A DNA stretch of 64,000 bases from VRUE01 sp035693025 (GTDB taxonomy: Bacteria; Actinomycetota; Thermoleophilia; Solirubrobacterales; 70-9). Both the position numbers and the translations under genes were made by a program. This document shows positions 17,621 through 25,556 of this stretch, piece by piece. The stretch spans positions 186,001 to 250,000 of the forward strand of contig DASSHI010000001.1 of the NCBI GenBank assembly GCA_035693025.1, in the 5' to 3' direction. Numbering within the stretch: the stretch's first letter is position 1; every line of letters begins with the position of its first letter. The notes under the pieces were generated by a model, which was not told the origin of the DNA, did not search any database, and saw only the letters and a list, made by a program, of their open reading frames with translations.

Positions 17621-19623
17621 GCAACGAGCCAGAGAGCCTCCTCGCCGGGATCGACTCCCCCGCCGACCTGCACGAGCTCGACGACGAGCAGCTGCAACAG
17701 GTCGCGCAGGAGATGCGTACATACATCATCGACACGATCGGTGAGATCGGCGGCCACTTCGGCGCCAATCTAGGCACCTGCGAGCTGGCGGTCGCGCTGC
17801 ACAGCCTGATGGACTCCCCGCGCGACAAGGTCCTCTGGGACGTCGGCCACCAGGCTTACCCGCACAAGATCCTCACCGGGCGCCGCGAGGCGCTGCCGAC
17901 GATCCGCCAGTACGAGGGCCTGGCGCCCTTCTGCTCGATCTTCGAGTCCGAGCACGACATCATGGGCGCCGGCCACGCCTCGACCTCGATCGGCTATGCG
18001 GTCGGGCTGAAGGAGGCGATGCGCAAGGGGATCGGCGAGGACGGCAAGGTCGCGGCCGTGATCGGCGACGGCGCCCTGACCGGCGGCGTCGCTTACGAGG
18101 CGTTGCACGCGGCGGGGGGCCTGCAGACGCCGGTCGTGATCGTGCTCAACGACAACGGCATGTCGATCTCGCCGAACGTCGGCGCGCTCTCGCGCTACTT
18201 CAACCGGGTCCGCCTCAACCCCCGCCTTTACCACGCTCGCGAGGGGGTCGAGAACCAGCTGACCAGGCTGCCGCTCGGCCTCGGCAAGCGGATCGAGCGG
18301 CTCGGACCGGAGATCAAGTCGGCGGTCAAGGCCTACTGGGCGCCGGGACTCTTCTTCGAGGAGCTCGACCTCGCCTACATGGGGGTGATCGACGGCCACG
18401 ACGTGCAGGCCCTGCGCGACGCCCTGCGCGAGGCGTTCGCGGCCGACCGGCCGGTCGTCGTCCACGTCCACACGGTCAAGGGCAGGGGCTTCGCCCCGGC
18501 CGAGGAGGGTGGCCTGGAGGGGATGGAGAAGTGGCACGCGGCGAAGCCGAAGAGCATCGTCAACGGCGCGCCGGCGCCGAAGCCGGTCCCGGTCAAGGAG
18601 TCCGACTCGCCCGCCGCGATCGCGCCCGAGCGACTTGAGAAGCCGCCCCCGCCGAGCGCGCCGCCGCAGTGCACCCAGGTCTTCGCCGACGCGATCGTCG
18701 CCGAGGCCGAGCGCGACGAGCGCGTGGTCGGGATCACCGCCGCGATGGCGGGGGGGACCGGGCTGCAGAAGCTCGCCGACGAGGTCCCCGAGCAGTACTA
18801 CGACGTCGGCATCGCCGAGCAGAACGCGGTCCTGCTGGCGTCCGGGTTGGCGCTGCAGGGGGCGAAGCCCGTCTGCGCGATCTACTCGACCTTCCTGCAG
18901 CGCGCCTATGACCAGATCATCCACGACGTCTGCCTGCAGGAGCTCGACGTCACCTTCGCGATGGACCGGGCGGGGTTGGTCGGCGACGACGGGCCGACCC
19001 ACCACGGCGCCTTCGACGTCTCCTACTTCCGCGCGCTGCCCAACGTCGTCGCGATGGCGCCGCGCGACGAGGCGATGCTGGTCCACATGCTGCGCACCGC
19101 GATCGCCCACGACGGTCCGGCCGCCCTGCGCTATCCGCGCGGCGCGGCCGAGGGAGTCGAGCTGCCCGCCGAGGGGGTGGCGATCCCGATCGGCAGCGGT
19201 GAGCTGCTGGCGAGCGGCGAGCGCGTGGCGCTGCTGGGCTACGGGTATGGCGTCGCGGTCGCCCGGCAGGCGGCCGAGATCCTCGCCGGCCATGACCTGC
19301 GGCCGACCGTCGCCGACGCGCGCTTCGCCAAGCCGCTCGACGCCGAGCTGCTCGAGCGGCTGGCGCTGGGGCACGACCTGGTTGTGACGATCGAGGAGAA
19401 CGTGCTGGCCGGCGGCTTCGGCTCCGGCGTGCTCGAGCACCTCGAGGACTCCTTCGCCGACAGGCCCGGCGACCGGGCCCGGGTGATGCGGATCGGCCTT
19501 CCGGACCGCTACGTGACCCACGGCAAGCCGACCCTGCTGCGCGAGGAGGTCGGCCTCACGGGGGAGTCGGTGGCCGAGCGGGTGCTGGCGGCGCTGCACT
19601 CCGCTGAGCCTGCGCTGCACTGA
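17617..19623 (+). CDS. dxs: 1-deoxy-D-xylulose-5-phosphate synthase
   Basis: The first enzyme of the MEP isoprenoid pathway, joining pyruvate and glyceraldehyde-3-phosphate with thiamine diphosphate. The 668-residue transketolase-like protein has HQAYPHKILTGR, the ThDP motif GDGALTGG through LNDNGMSISPNVG, the central Pyr domain with MAGGTGLQ and DVGIAEQNAVLLASG, and C-terminal TIEENVLAGGFGSGV. A Pro/Ala/Lys-rich linker of about 45 residues separates the first two domains and is longer than usual. It is the last gene before the accessory block. Confidence 0.97.
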   Translation: MSNEPESLLAGIDSPADLHELDDEQLQQVAQEMRTYIIDTIGEIGGHFGANLGTCELAVALHSLMDSPRDKVLWDVGHQAYPHKILTGRREALPTIRQYEGLAPFCSIFESEHDIMGAGHASTSIGYAVGLKEAMRKGIGEDGKVAAVIGDGALTGGVAYEALHAAGGLQTPVVIVLNDNGMSISPNVGALSRYFNRVRLNPRLYHAREGVENQLTRLPLGLGKRIERLGPEIKSAVKAYWAPGLFFEELDLAYMGVIDGHDVQALRDALREAFAADRPVVVHVHTVKGRGFAPAEEGGLEGMEKWHAAKPKSIVNGAPAPKPVPVKESDSPAAIAPERLEKPPPPSAPPQCTQVFADAIVAEAERDERVVGITAAMAGGTGLQKLADEVPEQYYDVGIAEQNAVLLASGLALQGAKPVCAIYSTFLQRAYDQIIHDVCLQELDVTFAMDRAGLVGDDGPTHHGAFDVSYFRALPNVVAMAPRDEAMLVHMLRTAIAHDGPAALRYPRGAAEGVELPAEGVAIPIGSGELLASGERVALLGYGYGVAVARQAAEILAGHDLRPTVADARFAKPLDAELLERLALGHDLVVTIEENVLAGGFGSGVLEHLEDSFADRPGDRARVMRIGLPDRYVTHGKPTLLREEVGLTGESVAERVLAALHSAEPALH

Positions 19624-19732
19624 GCCGGGCCCCGCCACCGAATTCCGCCCGCGCTTGCGCCAAAGCGCTCAATCGGCTAGCCTGCTCCGCGGCCTCCTTG
19701 GTCTCACCGGATTCTTTTCCCAAATCGCGGAA

Positions 19733-19756
19733 CGTTTCTGGGGTTACTACAGGGAG
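19733..19756 (+). repeat. attachment-site-like direct repeat, copy 1
   Basis: First of three identical 24-bp copies (CGTTTCTGGGG followed by TTACTACAGGGAG). Its left flank is unique chromosome sequence downstream of dxs. Its right flank (19757 to about 19795) resembles the right flank of copy 3 but not that of copy 2. It lacks the terminator-like hairpin found just left of copies 2 and 3. I read it as the outer left junction. Confidence 0.8.
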
Positions 19757-19808
19757 AGGAGGCGCGTATCTCTGGATATGCAGGGTCCGTTGGGCAGGCG
19801 GACCTATG

Positions 19809-19838
19809 CCCGCAACCGGCAGCGCCGCCGGTTGCGGG
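19809..19838 (+). terminator. perfect 12-bp stem hairpin, possible terminator
   Basis: CCCGCAACCGGC at 19809-19820 is perfectly complementary to 19827-19838 across a 6-nt loop. No T-run follows, so intrinsic termination is not certain. It lies about 50 bp right of repeat copy 1 and 60 bp before the thioredoxin-fold gene. It could close a short non-coding transcript that contains the repeat. Confidence 0.45.
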
Positions 19839-19897
19839 AGCGCGACCAGAGGCATCGGCAGGGTTGCCAGCCGGAGCGCGCCGGTCTAGGGTGGCGC

Positions 19898-20164
19898 ATG
19901 GCCGTCAAGCTGCATCGATGCCCGTTGACCTGGCTCAAGATCGACGCCCACCCGTGCTGGCGCGTGCAGAAGACGCTCGACGAGCAGGGAATCGAGTACG
20001 AGGTCGTCAAGGGTCCGCTGCGCCCCGGCAAGCGCGACGGTCTCGACAGCCTCTCAGGCCAGCGCAAATACCCGGTGATCGAGTTCGACGACGGCAGGAC
20101 CTACCGCGAGGAGTCGATCGACATGGCCGAGCGCATTCGCGCCGGCAAGCTCTCCGACGCCTGA
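19898..20164 (+). CDS. small glutathione S-transferase N-terminal / glutaredoxin-like protein
   Basis: An 88-residue single thioredoxin-fold domain: beta strand KLHRCP, a helix containing HPCWRVQKTLDEQGI, strand YEVVKG, then the cis-Pro turn KYPVIEFDDG and the acidic REESIDMAERI typical of GST N-terminal domains. Instead of a clear CxxC it has separated cysteines (HRC and HPC), so thiol chemistry is uncertain. It may bind a low-molecular-weight thiol or act as a small reductase. It lies between repeat copies 1 and 2, so it is either cargo of the left remnant or displaced chromosome. Confidence 0.75.
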   Translation: MAVKLHRCPLTWLKIDAHPCWRVQKTLDEQGIEYEVVKGPLRPGKRDGLDSLSGQRKYPVIEFDDGRTYREESIDMAERIRAGKLSDA

Positions 20165-20412
20165 GCTCCGGGATCCTCAAGGTATTCCGAATGCCGGTTG
20201 CCTTTCATGTAGACCGCTTCGGACAGGTTCAGTCTGTCTTCCCCTGCGAGGCCCAGGCTGAGGCCAGCGCCTTTTGGCGGAGTACGGTCCCGCCTGCCGG
20301 CAGGCGAAGATCTTCGAAGTAGAGGCCGAGAATTCGCCGCTCTTTCGCGAGGCGATCCGACTCGGAGCCCGACGTGCCCGCTGGAAGCGCAAGCGCATGG
20401 ACGCCATGATGA

Positions 20413-20673
20413 GTGGGATCGGATGGCGCAGCTATCCTCATGGAGATGCCTTTGATTTCGCGGATGAGGTCTGGACGGGTGCGCCGGCTCGAAGAGCAGA
20501 TGCGGGCGATGGATTCGAAGATTGATGCGATGGCCGAGACTTTCGAGTCGCGCCGTGCTGACGACGAGGCCGCCGCCATCGCTGCGGAGCGCATTCGCAG
20601 CGGCGCCGCCGATCACAAGGAAGATGGCGCCGAGGCGCTGGAGAGTCTCGGCATCAAGCTTCCCAAGGGATGA
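20413..20673 (+). CDS. small helical protein, unknown
   Basis: Up to 86 residues from a GTG at 20413; ATG codons at 20440 and 20446 are possible starts. The core is an amphipathic, charged helix (RVRRLEEQMRAMDSKIDAMA) that looks like a coiled coil, then an Ala-rich helix and a short tail. I do not recognise a family. It overlaps the next small gene by ATGA (20670-20673), which supports that both are real and co-translated. Confidence 0.5.
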   Translation: MGSDGAAILMEMPLISRMRSGRVRRLEEQMRAMDSKIDAMAETFESRRADDEAAAIAAERIRSGAADHKEDGAEALESLGIKLPKG

Positions 20674-20855
20674 CGGCCGACGCAGCCGGTGGGCCACCCG
20701 TCACCTTTGCCAAGGGGGTTCTCGATGACGTGCGTGAACTCACGGCGATCTCCTCGGAGGACGATCAGGAGCACGCGGCCGAAGCGGAGGCGCTGAAACA
20801 GCGCATCGCCGAACTGCTGGTCGAGTGCAAGGGCAACCCGTTCTTGGCGAGGTGA
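20670..20855 (+). CDS. small acidic protein, unknown
   Basis: A 61-residue protein with a predicted helix rich in Glu (EHAAEAEALKQRIAELLVE). The start ATG overlaps the preceding stop. The length and pairing with the upstream helical protein resemble small two-gene modules such as antitoxin/toxin pairs, but there is no motif to support a function. It lies in the left remnant of the accessory block. Confidence 0.5.
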   Translation: MTADAAGGPPVTFAKGVLDDVRELTAISSEDDQEHAAEAEALKQRIAELLVECKGNPFLAR

Positions 20856-20964
20856 TGGGGCCGGGGCTCCTGACGGTTGCGCCACGCGCCGGTCTGCGTG
20901 CTCATCGAAAGGCGAGCCAGCGCCTGGGGCGGGATTGATCGCTGCTTGCCTCGCGCTGCTGCGC

Positions 20965-20977
20965 GACTGTGGCACGA
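20965..20977 (+). promoter_or_regulatory. single GACTGTGGCAC motif, putative arm-type site of the left remnant
   Basis: GACTGTGGCACGA lies 73 bp left of the extended repeat at 21051. At the right end of the large element the same motif lies 75 bp left of its repeat copy (35266 to 35342). The equal geometry suggests that both are right ends of related elements. Confidence 0.5.
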
Positions 20978-21050
20978 GGACTGGCGAGCCGGTCCTGCAG
21001 GCATTTCCGCTGTCGGTCTGGCGCTGCGTATTCGGTTTGCTAAAGCTCGT

Positions 21051-21111
21051 CCAACAGAAAACGCCCCGCCGGGGAGGCGGGGCGTTTCTGGGGTTACTAC
21101 AGGGAGGAGAG
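21051..21111 (+). repeat. extended attachment-like repeat, copy 2 (61 bp, with hairpin)
   Basis: This 61-bp segment matches 35342-35402 with a single mismatch. It contains the 24-bp core (21083-21106) and, to its left, CCAACAG followed by a GC hairpin. Sharing of the left flank with copy 3, but not with copy 1, indicates that both are right ends of related integrated elements. Confidence 0.8.
21059..21087 (+). terminator. perfect 12-bp hairpin ending in T-run, overlapping repeat copy 2
   Basis: AAACGCCCCGCC (21059-21070) pairs perfectly with 21076-21087 over the loop GGGGA, and the right arm ends in TTT. This is a strong factor-independent terminator shape, readable from either direction because of the A-run on the left. 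The first five bases of the 24-bp core lie in the hairpin. The copy at 35350-35378 has one stem mismatch. Confidence 0.65.
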
Positions 21112-21202
21112 TCATCCGAACGCCCGCATGGTAGAGCGGAATCCAGCTTGCAGAGCCAAATCTCGTCCGGCTGATTCCGGTTGAAACCGGCCGTTCCGGT
21201 GC

Positions 21203-21229
21203 CTGACTGTGGCACCGTTGTGGCACGAG
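21203..21229 (+). promoter_or_regulatory. paired TGTGGCAC motifs at left end of the large element
   Basis: Two direct copies of TGTGGCAC at 21208 and 21220, exactly 12 bp apart, within CTGACTGTGGCACCG followed by TTGTGGCACG. The same paired arrangement occurs at the right end (35241-35266). Integrase arm-binding sites or a regulator's operators are the obvious readings. Confidence 0.6.
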
Positions 21230-21296
21230 AGCGATTTGCGACCGAGCCAACGGGCTGCTGACGAAACCTGTCAGATCGTCCAGATAGTGTCGCGCT

Positions 21297-21746
21297 GTGG
21301 CGACCCAGGCTGTCTACTACCGCGCCGCCGACGGCACCGAGCCCGTCGAGGATTTCCTCGATCGCGAGTTCCCCCTTGAGCCTCGGAAGAGGAATCCGAG
21401 CGCACGTGAGGTCGAGGCGGCGGCGACCAAGCGGATGACGATCGACCTTCAGATCGACCGCCTGAACGGCCTGGCCAACGACGACCCGCCGCTGCCGTTC
21501 CCTCACACCTCGCAGATCGACGGGCCGCTGCGGGAGCTGCGCTGCCACTACGGGCGCGCGCACTACCGAATCCTCTATCGGCGGTCGGGGAATCTGTTCG
21601 TGCTGCTGCACATGATCCGCAAGACGAGCGGGGCGGTTCCGCGAGCCGAGATAGAGGTCGCCAGGCAGCGCTGGCGGGACTTCAAGGAGCGGATGGAGGC
21701 GCGGCCTCGCAAGCCTCCTCGCGCGGCCGGGGGAGACGCGCCGTGA
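21297..21746 (+). CDS. HigB/RelE-like toxin (phage Gp49-like family)
   Basis: A 149-residue protein with the Gp49-like toxin pattern: DGTEPVEDFLD near the start, LRELRCHYGRAHYRILYRRS in the middle, then FVLLHMIRKTSGAVPRAEIEVARQRW. These ribosome-dependent mRNA interferases act with an XRE-type antitoxin, which is the next gene. The GTG start at 21297 is used. The extra 30 or so residues in the first third (rich in charge) are longer than usual. Function as a toxin is inferred from family and pairing. Confidence 0.85.
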   Translation: MATQAVYYRAADGTEPVEDFLDREFPLEPRKRNPSAREVEAAATKRMTIDLQIDRLNGLANDDPPLPFPHTSQIDGPLRELRCHYGRAHYRILYRRSGNLFVLLHMIRKTSGAVPRAEIEVARQRWRDFKERMEARPRKPPRAAGGDAP

Positions 21747-21813
21747 TTCCGTCCGACGGTCTTAGCAGTTTTGCTAAATTAACAACGAAGGTAGTCAATG
21801 AGATCGGACGGAA
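21747..21813. promoter_or_regulatory. nested inverted repeats between toxin and antitoxin genes
   Basis: TTCCGTCCGA at 21747-21756 is perfectly complementary to TCGGACGGAA at 21804-21813. Between them TTAGCA-GTTT-TGCTAA (21762-21777) is a second perfect dyad in an AT-rich stretch unlike the surroundings. The outer right arm abuts a possible ATG at 21814. It could be an operator for the HTH antitoxin, an antitoxin promoter, or a hairpin that controls relative expression. Confidence 0.6.
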
Positions 21814-21861
21814 ATGGTTCGTAGGGACGACTCGCCAATAGGAGCTGCCCACTCGGAGAGC

Positions 21862-22176
21862 ATGGAGAAGCGGGCTCGCAAGAGCGCCGCCTACAAGGCC
21901 GCCCTCGAAGAGCAGCAGCCCTACGAGCAGTTCGCCCGCTTGGTGATCCGCAAGCGCATGCAGCTCGGCCTCACGCAGCAGGAGCTGGCCGAGAGGATGG
22001 GGACGAGCCATTCCGTCGTCTCCCGCCTTGAGAGCGGCCAGCACCGATTCAGCTTCGCGACCATGCGCAAGCTCGCCAAGGCACTCGACACGCATCTCGT
22101 CTACGGCTTCCAGGACGAGGCCCCCGACTCGAAGTCCCGCCAGACCCCGAAGCGCGAGCTGGTCGTCTCGACCTGA
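21862..22176 (+). CDS. XRE-family antitoxin (HigA-like)
   Basis: A 104-residue DNA-binding protein with a classic helix-turn-helix: RKRMQLGLTQQELAERMGTSHSVVSRLESG, then the conserved KLAKALDTHLVYGF. With the upstream Gp49-like protein it forms a toxin-first (higBA-type) pair. The ATG at 21862 (MEKRARKSAAYK) has a GGAG just upstream and is preferred. An ATG at 21814 would add 16 residues but sits directly on the arm of the inverted repeat. It probably autoregulates through the dyads at 21747-21813. Confidence 0.85.
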   Translation: MEKRARKSAAYKAALEEQQPYEQFARLVIRKRMQLGLTQQELAERMGTSHSVVSRLESGQHRFSFATMRKLAKALDTHLVYGFQDEAPDSKSRQTPKRELVVST

Positions 22177-22212
22177 CGGGCTTTTTGGCGCTCAAGCTGC
22201 TATCAACAGCAA

Positions 22213-22365
22213 ATGGCGATTTACGACATCGGTGAACAGCCCGGGGTAGGCGACTACTGCTGCACGAGCTGTAGCTGGAGGGTGCACTTGGACGATGCAT
22301 CCGACAAGCTGCCTCCGTGCGGTAACTGCGGTGCCGGACAGAGCACCCAGTACACGGACTGCTAG
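22213..22365 (+). CDS. 50-residue zinc-ribbon protein
   Basis: A short frame from ATG 22213 to TAG 22363-22365. Cysteines in CTSC (residues 17-20) and CGNC (36-39) make a compact zinc ribbon, with aromatic and acidic residues between. The chain ends in a terminal Cys. Such mini-ribbons occur in mobile elements as nucleic-acid-binding or adaptor proteins, but no partner is clear. No strong ribosome site is visible. Confidence 0.6.
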   Translation: MAIYDIGEQPGVGDYCCTSCSWRVHLDDASDKLPPCGNCGAGQSTQYTDC

Positions 22366-22579
22366 ACCAACTCAGGGCAGAGCGGACAATGGGGCTCCCG
22401 ATCGGGAAGCCCTGTTGACCCGACCGAGAAGCCGAGAACGGCATAGCCGAAAAGCGTTCGAGCTTCTTCAGGGTTTGGGCGCTGGCTGCGTGCTGGCCCT
22501 CCTCTGCGATTGCCGAAGCTTGCCTCCCGCCTTGAAGCCCGGCCCCTTCAGTCCAATCCCCTCGTGGTCGGTGGGATCG

Positions 22580-23473
22580 CTACGCGTCGCTCTTACTTGG
22601 CGGCACCAGGAAGGGAACGAATTTGATCGGCAGGCGGCGTCGATCTTCCTGGGGGATTTGGTCGTAGTACTTGGCCCACAGCTCGAAGAGCTGAAAGGCG
22701 CCGACGAGCCTGATCCGACGGGCCTCGTTGCGAGCCTCCGCTTCGCTGTCGGTCGTGAAACCTCCCAGCGTGACGAAGAGACCGACATCGCCCTCGTGGA
22801 GAACAGACGTAAAGGCACGGAGCGTCTGCGCGTCGGTCTTGCTCTGCTCCCGCTTTACCTGCACCTTGACCCGCGGGCCTTTCGTGCCGACGGGATCACC
22901 GAGGGCGACGATGTCGACGCCGCCGTCCTTGCCCGGCGGCGCAACCCAGGTCACCTCGTACCCCATGCCACGCAAGAGACCCGCAACCAAATGCTGGAAG
23001 TCGTAGGGGTCCATCGCGTGCAGAAACTCGCGAACCTCCTTCCAGGCCGTCTCCTCGGCTTCCTCAAGGGTCAGCGAGGCATCCGACAGCTCGGCGTCCG
23101 AATCGGGGGAAGGCTCCTTGGCCGGCTGAGCCTTGGCCCAGACGCGGTAGAGCTTTTCAGCCTCTTCCATGAACTGCTCGGGATCGGTGTAGCTCCGGTG
23201 AGCCGCGAGACCCTCGTCGGTCGGAGTCCAGACACCGGCCTCCTTGACCATCCATCCCGCCTTGACCGCGTTGATCGTCTGAAAGCGAACCGTCTTCTCG
23301 AAGCGCCGGGTGTCGCTGCCTGGGTAGTTGGCCGCCTCGAACTCAGTCAGCTCAATTCGGTCCTCGACGCCAGCGAGGACATCCCTTGCCTGTATGCCGT
23401 CGGGGTGCTCCGTCAAGACATCGAAGACCGCCCGAAGCAATTCCCCGCGACGCTTTCTGTCCAGACCTGCCAC
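22580..23473 (-). CDS. mrr: Mrr-like restriction endonuclease
   Basis: A 297-residue protein with an N-terminal winged-helix Mrr_N domain (LLRAVFDVL through TDEGLAAH) and a C-terminal Mrr_cat PD-(D/E)XK nuclease domain. The catalytic core is readable: DFQHLVAGLLRGMGYEVT, then GKDGGVDIVA (Asp) and VKVQVKRE (Q-x-K). Mrr proteins are type IV restriction enzymes that cut modified DNA. No methyltransferase lies next to it, as expected for type IV. It is part of the defence-like cargo of the element and is transcribed against most of its neighbours. Confidence 0.9.
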   Translation of the reverse strand: MAGLDRKRRGELLRAVFDVLTEHPDGIQARDVLAGVEDRIELTEFEAANYPGSDTRRFEKTVRFQTINAVKAGWMVKEAGVWTPTDEGLAAHRSYTDPEQFMEEAEKLYRVWAKAQPAKEPSPDSDAELSDASLTLEEAEETAWKEVREFLHAMDPYDFQHLVAGLLRGMGYEVTWVAPPGKDGGVDIVALGDPVGTKGPRVKVQVKREQSKTDAQTLRAFTSVLHEGDVGLFVTLGGFTTDSEAEARNEARRIRLVGAFQLFELWAKYYDQIPQEDRRRLPIKFVPFLVPPSKSDA

Positions 23474-23552
23474 GCCAGCTCAGCCTATCGCGGGTAGGCC
23501 CGGGCCATGCGTTGCCCGCTCCGGTCCGGGGAATATGCTTTTTGGAAGGGCT

Positions 23553-24335
23553 ATGAATTCCAAGGAACACGACCCAACCAATCCGTCAAACCGCAAGGTT
23601 GAGCGGGATCGTGAATTCCGCGAGGCTGGGAGTGCCGACGAGCACGCCGCGAATGCCGAGGAGATGACGATCAAAGATGGGGAGGCCTCCCTTGAGGCGC
23701 TGGAGCGTAAATACGGCGGCGACCATGGGGACATCGAAGAAGACATCGACTCCGCGGCGGCGGAGGTCGAGGTAACCGCCGATAAGGCTCGCGAGTGGGG
23801 AAAGCGGGACGGCTCCAAGGCGGTTGAGCTTGCCAAGGAAGAGGCTCCGTCGGAGTTTGACGGGATCGTGACCCTCGGGCCAGGGTTCTCCCGAGCTCTT
23901 GGTGTTCCTCATCCCGACGAACCCGGCAGCCCGGCGCGCAGGTTGTGTTCACAGTGGGACTACGTGACCCAGGGGATCAACTTCGCTCCAACCGATATCC
24001 CCCTCAACGGTCTCATCTCAAAGGAGGCAGGGCACTGCTACAGGGCATCTGGGGAGGTGGCGGATGTCTACTGGGACGCACTTGAGCTTGCACTGCGTCG
24101 GTCGAACGTCCAGCTCCTGTCCACCTATTACGTCGAACCGTATGAGAACACCTACATATACAGCCTCTACGTGGTCGATCTGGACCGGTTCCCCGTGTGG
24201 AACGGCAAGAATATCGAGGGCATCAACGAAGAGGGAAATTTTGTTATCGAGGAGACCTTTGTCCAAATGGCATATATGCCAGAGAAGCCCGGAATCAAGG
24301 GTCGCCTCGGGAGTATCTTCCGCCGTTCTCGTTGA
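23553..24335 (+). CDS. protein of unknown function
   Basis: A 260-residue protein. The first 110 residues are strongly charged and helical (Glu/Lys/Asp-rich). The rest is a globular domain with several aromatic strands (LLSTYYVEPYENTYIYSLYV) and ends in a basic tail. No motif I recognise. The ATG at 23553 has a GGAAGG ribosome site about 8 bp upstream; an ATG at 23535 lacks one. Base composition is lower in GC than the chromosome nearby, consistent with transfer. Confidence 0.65.
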   Translation: MNSKEHDPTNPSNRKVERDREFREAGSADEHAANAEEMTIKDGEASLEALERKYGGDHGDIEEDIDSAAAEVEVTADKAREWGKRDGSKAVELAKEEAPSEFDGIVTLGPGFSRALGVPHPDEPGSPARRLCSQWDYVTQGINFAPTDIPLNGLISKEAGHCYRASGEVADVYWDALELALRRSNVQLLSTYYVEPYENTYIYSLYVVDLDRFPVWNGKNIEGINEEGNFVIEETFVQMAYMPEKPGIKGRLGSIFRRSR

Positions 24336-24403
24336 AGTCCGGTTTCAGGATGAGGATTCTTCCGAGAAGTCAAAGGGTTCGACATCAGGGTTATGGTGGC
24401 GTG

Positions 24404-25033
24404 ATGATCGAAGCATCGCCTAGCTGGGCCAGGGATGCGATTGAGGCAGCCTGCGAGCGCGCCGCGGATTGGTACCGGGGGCTTCCTCGCTTCTCCACAC
24501 GAGTGAACCTGGGAAGTGTCGTTGGTTTTCGGCAGCCAGCGATCCTCTCCGAGCAGGACTGCGTTATCAATTTTGCTCGCTTTCTCAATGAGGTTGGAGT
24601 GCCCTGGGATGCGCTTCACCATGAGGTGTCGAGATCGCGTTGGCTGTTCGAGTCGCCACATCCGGCTGCCGCAGTGAAATGGCGAGTCGATCTCGCCTTG
24701 ATCCATAGCGAGGATCTGCTACGCGCCGATCTGCCAGCAACTGATTCGCGTTTCAGCTTTGATGCCGTGCTTGAGTTCGCCTACATGTCGGATTCCTGGT
24801 CGCTTCCCGGCGCGGTCCGCTATGGCGAGCCCGCAAAGAGTCGGGCGAAGGTGAAACGAGACATCGAGAAGGTCGCTGGCTACCTGAACGCCGGGGTTTG
24901 CCGTTACGGCTACGTGATCGTATTCGAGGAGGCGAACTCCGAATTCGCCACCGACCTCGCTGCACAAGCGGAGGCCGACACCGACTGTCGGGTGCGCTTC
25001 ATTCGGGGCTACGGCGCTGGGCCGGACGACTGA
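24404..25033 (+). CDS. unknown protein, possible PD-(D/E)XK-type nuclease fold
   Basis: A 209-residue protein. The order of elements recalls restriction-nuclease-like folds: an N-terminal helix (ILSEQDCVINFARFLNEVG), a strand with Asp (KWRVDLALI), a strand with Glu (FDAVLEFAYM) followed by a Lys/Arg-rich helix (SRAKVKRDIEKVAGYL), and a hydrophobic strand (YGYVIVFEE). The expected ExK is replaced by EFA, so activity is doubtful. The function is not known and the fold is a guess from the pattern. It is AT-richer than the core genes. Confidence 0.55.
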   Translation: MIEASPSWARDAIEAACERAADWYRGLPRFSTRVNLGSVVGFRQPAILSEQDCVINFARFLNEVGVPWDALHHEVSRSRWLFESPHPAAAVKWRVDLALIHSEDLLRADLPATDSRFSFDAVLEFAYMSDSWSLPGAVRYGEPAKSRAKVKRDIEKVAGYLNAGVCRYGYVIVFEEANSEFATDLAAQAEADTDCRVRFIRGYGAGPDD

Positions 25034-25105
25034 GAGGCGAGCGCAGGATCGGGTGATAGTGTCGCTGCGCTTTCGTCCTGCCGCGGCAGAAAGGGAAGTT
25101 CAGGG

Positions 25106-25201
25106 ATGAAGAAGCTGAACGCGTTGTGGAGTCTGGAGCAAGGCCAGTTGAGCATTGTGGCCGTCGGACCGCGAACGTCTGCGCAAGGGTGCGGATACTG
25201 A
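25106..25201 (+). CDS. possible 31-residue leader peptide or remnant
   Basis: A short frame (MKKLNALWSLEQGQL onward) starting at ATG 25106 behind an AGGG. It ends in a TGA one base before the ATG of the zinc-ribbon gene. The close coupling suggests a leader or small protein, but there is no independent support. Confidence 0.3.
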   Translation: MKKLNALWSLEQGQLSIVAVGPRTSAQGCGY

Positions 25202-25202
25202 G

Positions 25203-25556
25203 ATGTCCGTCAAGGTCAAGGGCGGCATGTATTGCCAGCGCTGCCAAAAACCCGTGCTTGCGCAGAAAACGGGGCACGCCGTTCGGAATTCGGCAGCCGT
25301 GGGAGGGTTCTTCCTGACCGGAGGTCTCTCGGCGATCTTCGGAAAGGCTGAGCCTTGGTGTTGTCCCTCGTGCGGCGGGGCGGTCATATCGGAGCGGGCT
25401 GCGAAACGGAAAAAGCGACTTGCAGGCAATTCGGACGCGGTGCGTCATGTATGGCATTGTCCGCAATGCAATTTTGGTGTTCCGCGGAAACTTGAGTCCT
25501 GCCCGAAGTGCGGGGCGGCTCGCGGAAATGCCCCCATCGTCAAATGGTCGCCGTGA
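25203..25556 (+). CDS. multi-zinc-ribbon protein of mobile elements
   Basis: A 117-residue protein with four CxxC-type pairs: YCQRC, CPSC, CPQC and CPKC, i.e. two zinc-ribbon modules. A hydrophobic glycine-rich segment (AVGGFFLTGGLSAIFG) sits inside the first module and could touch the membrane. The C-terminal half is basic. The function is unknown. The ATG at 25203 (MSVKVKGG) is chosen as it gives a compact start. Confidence 0.65.
   Translation: MSVKVKGGMYCQRCQKPVLAQKTGHAVRNSAAVGGFFLTGGLSAIFGKAEPWCCPSCGGAVISERAAKRKKRLAGNSDAVRHVWHCPQCNFGVPRKLESCPKCGAARGNAPIVKWSP

Larger units (their letters stand above)
20856..21296. other. 441-bp gene-free junction between the two tandem elements
   Basis: No convincing gene. 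It holds, in order: a single GACTGTGGCAC motif at 20965, the terminator-like hairpin and repeat copy 2 (21051-21111), a perfect CCGGTT-GA-AACCGG dyad (21177-21190), and the paired TGTGGCAC motifs (21203-21229) in front of the higB-like gene. This is the join between the right end of the left remnant and the left end of the large element. Confidence 0.7.

Noticed and set aside
20191..20525. Overlapping short frames in the left remnant (43 and 83 codons)
   Set aside because: They change frame against each other and against the better supported small genes downstream. Possibly decayed sequence; no motif supports either.
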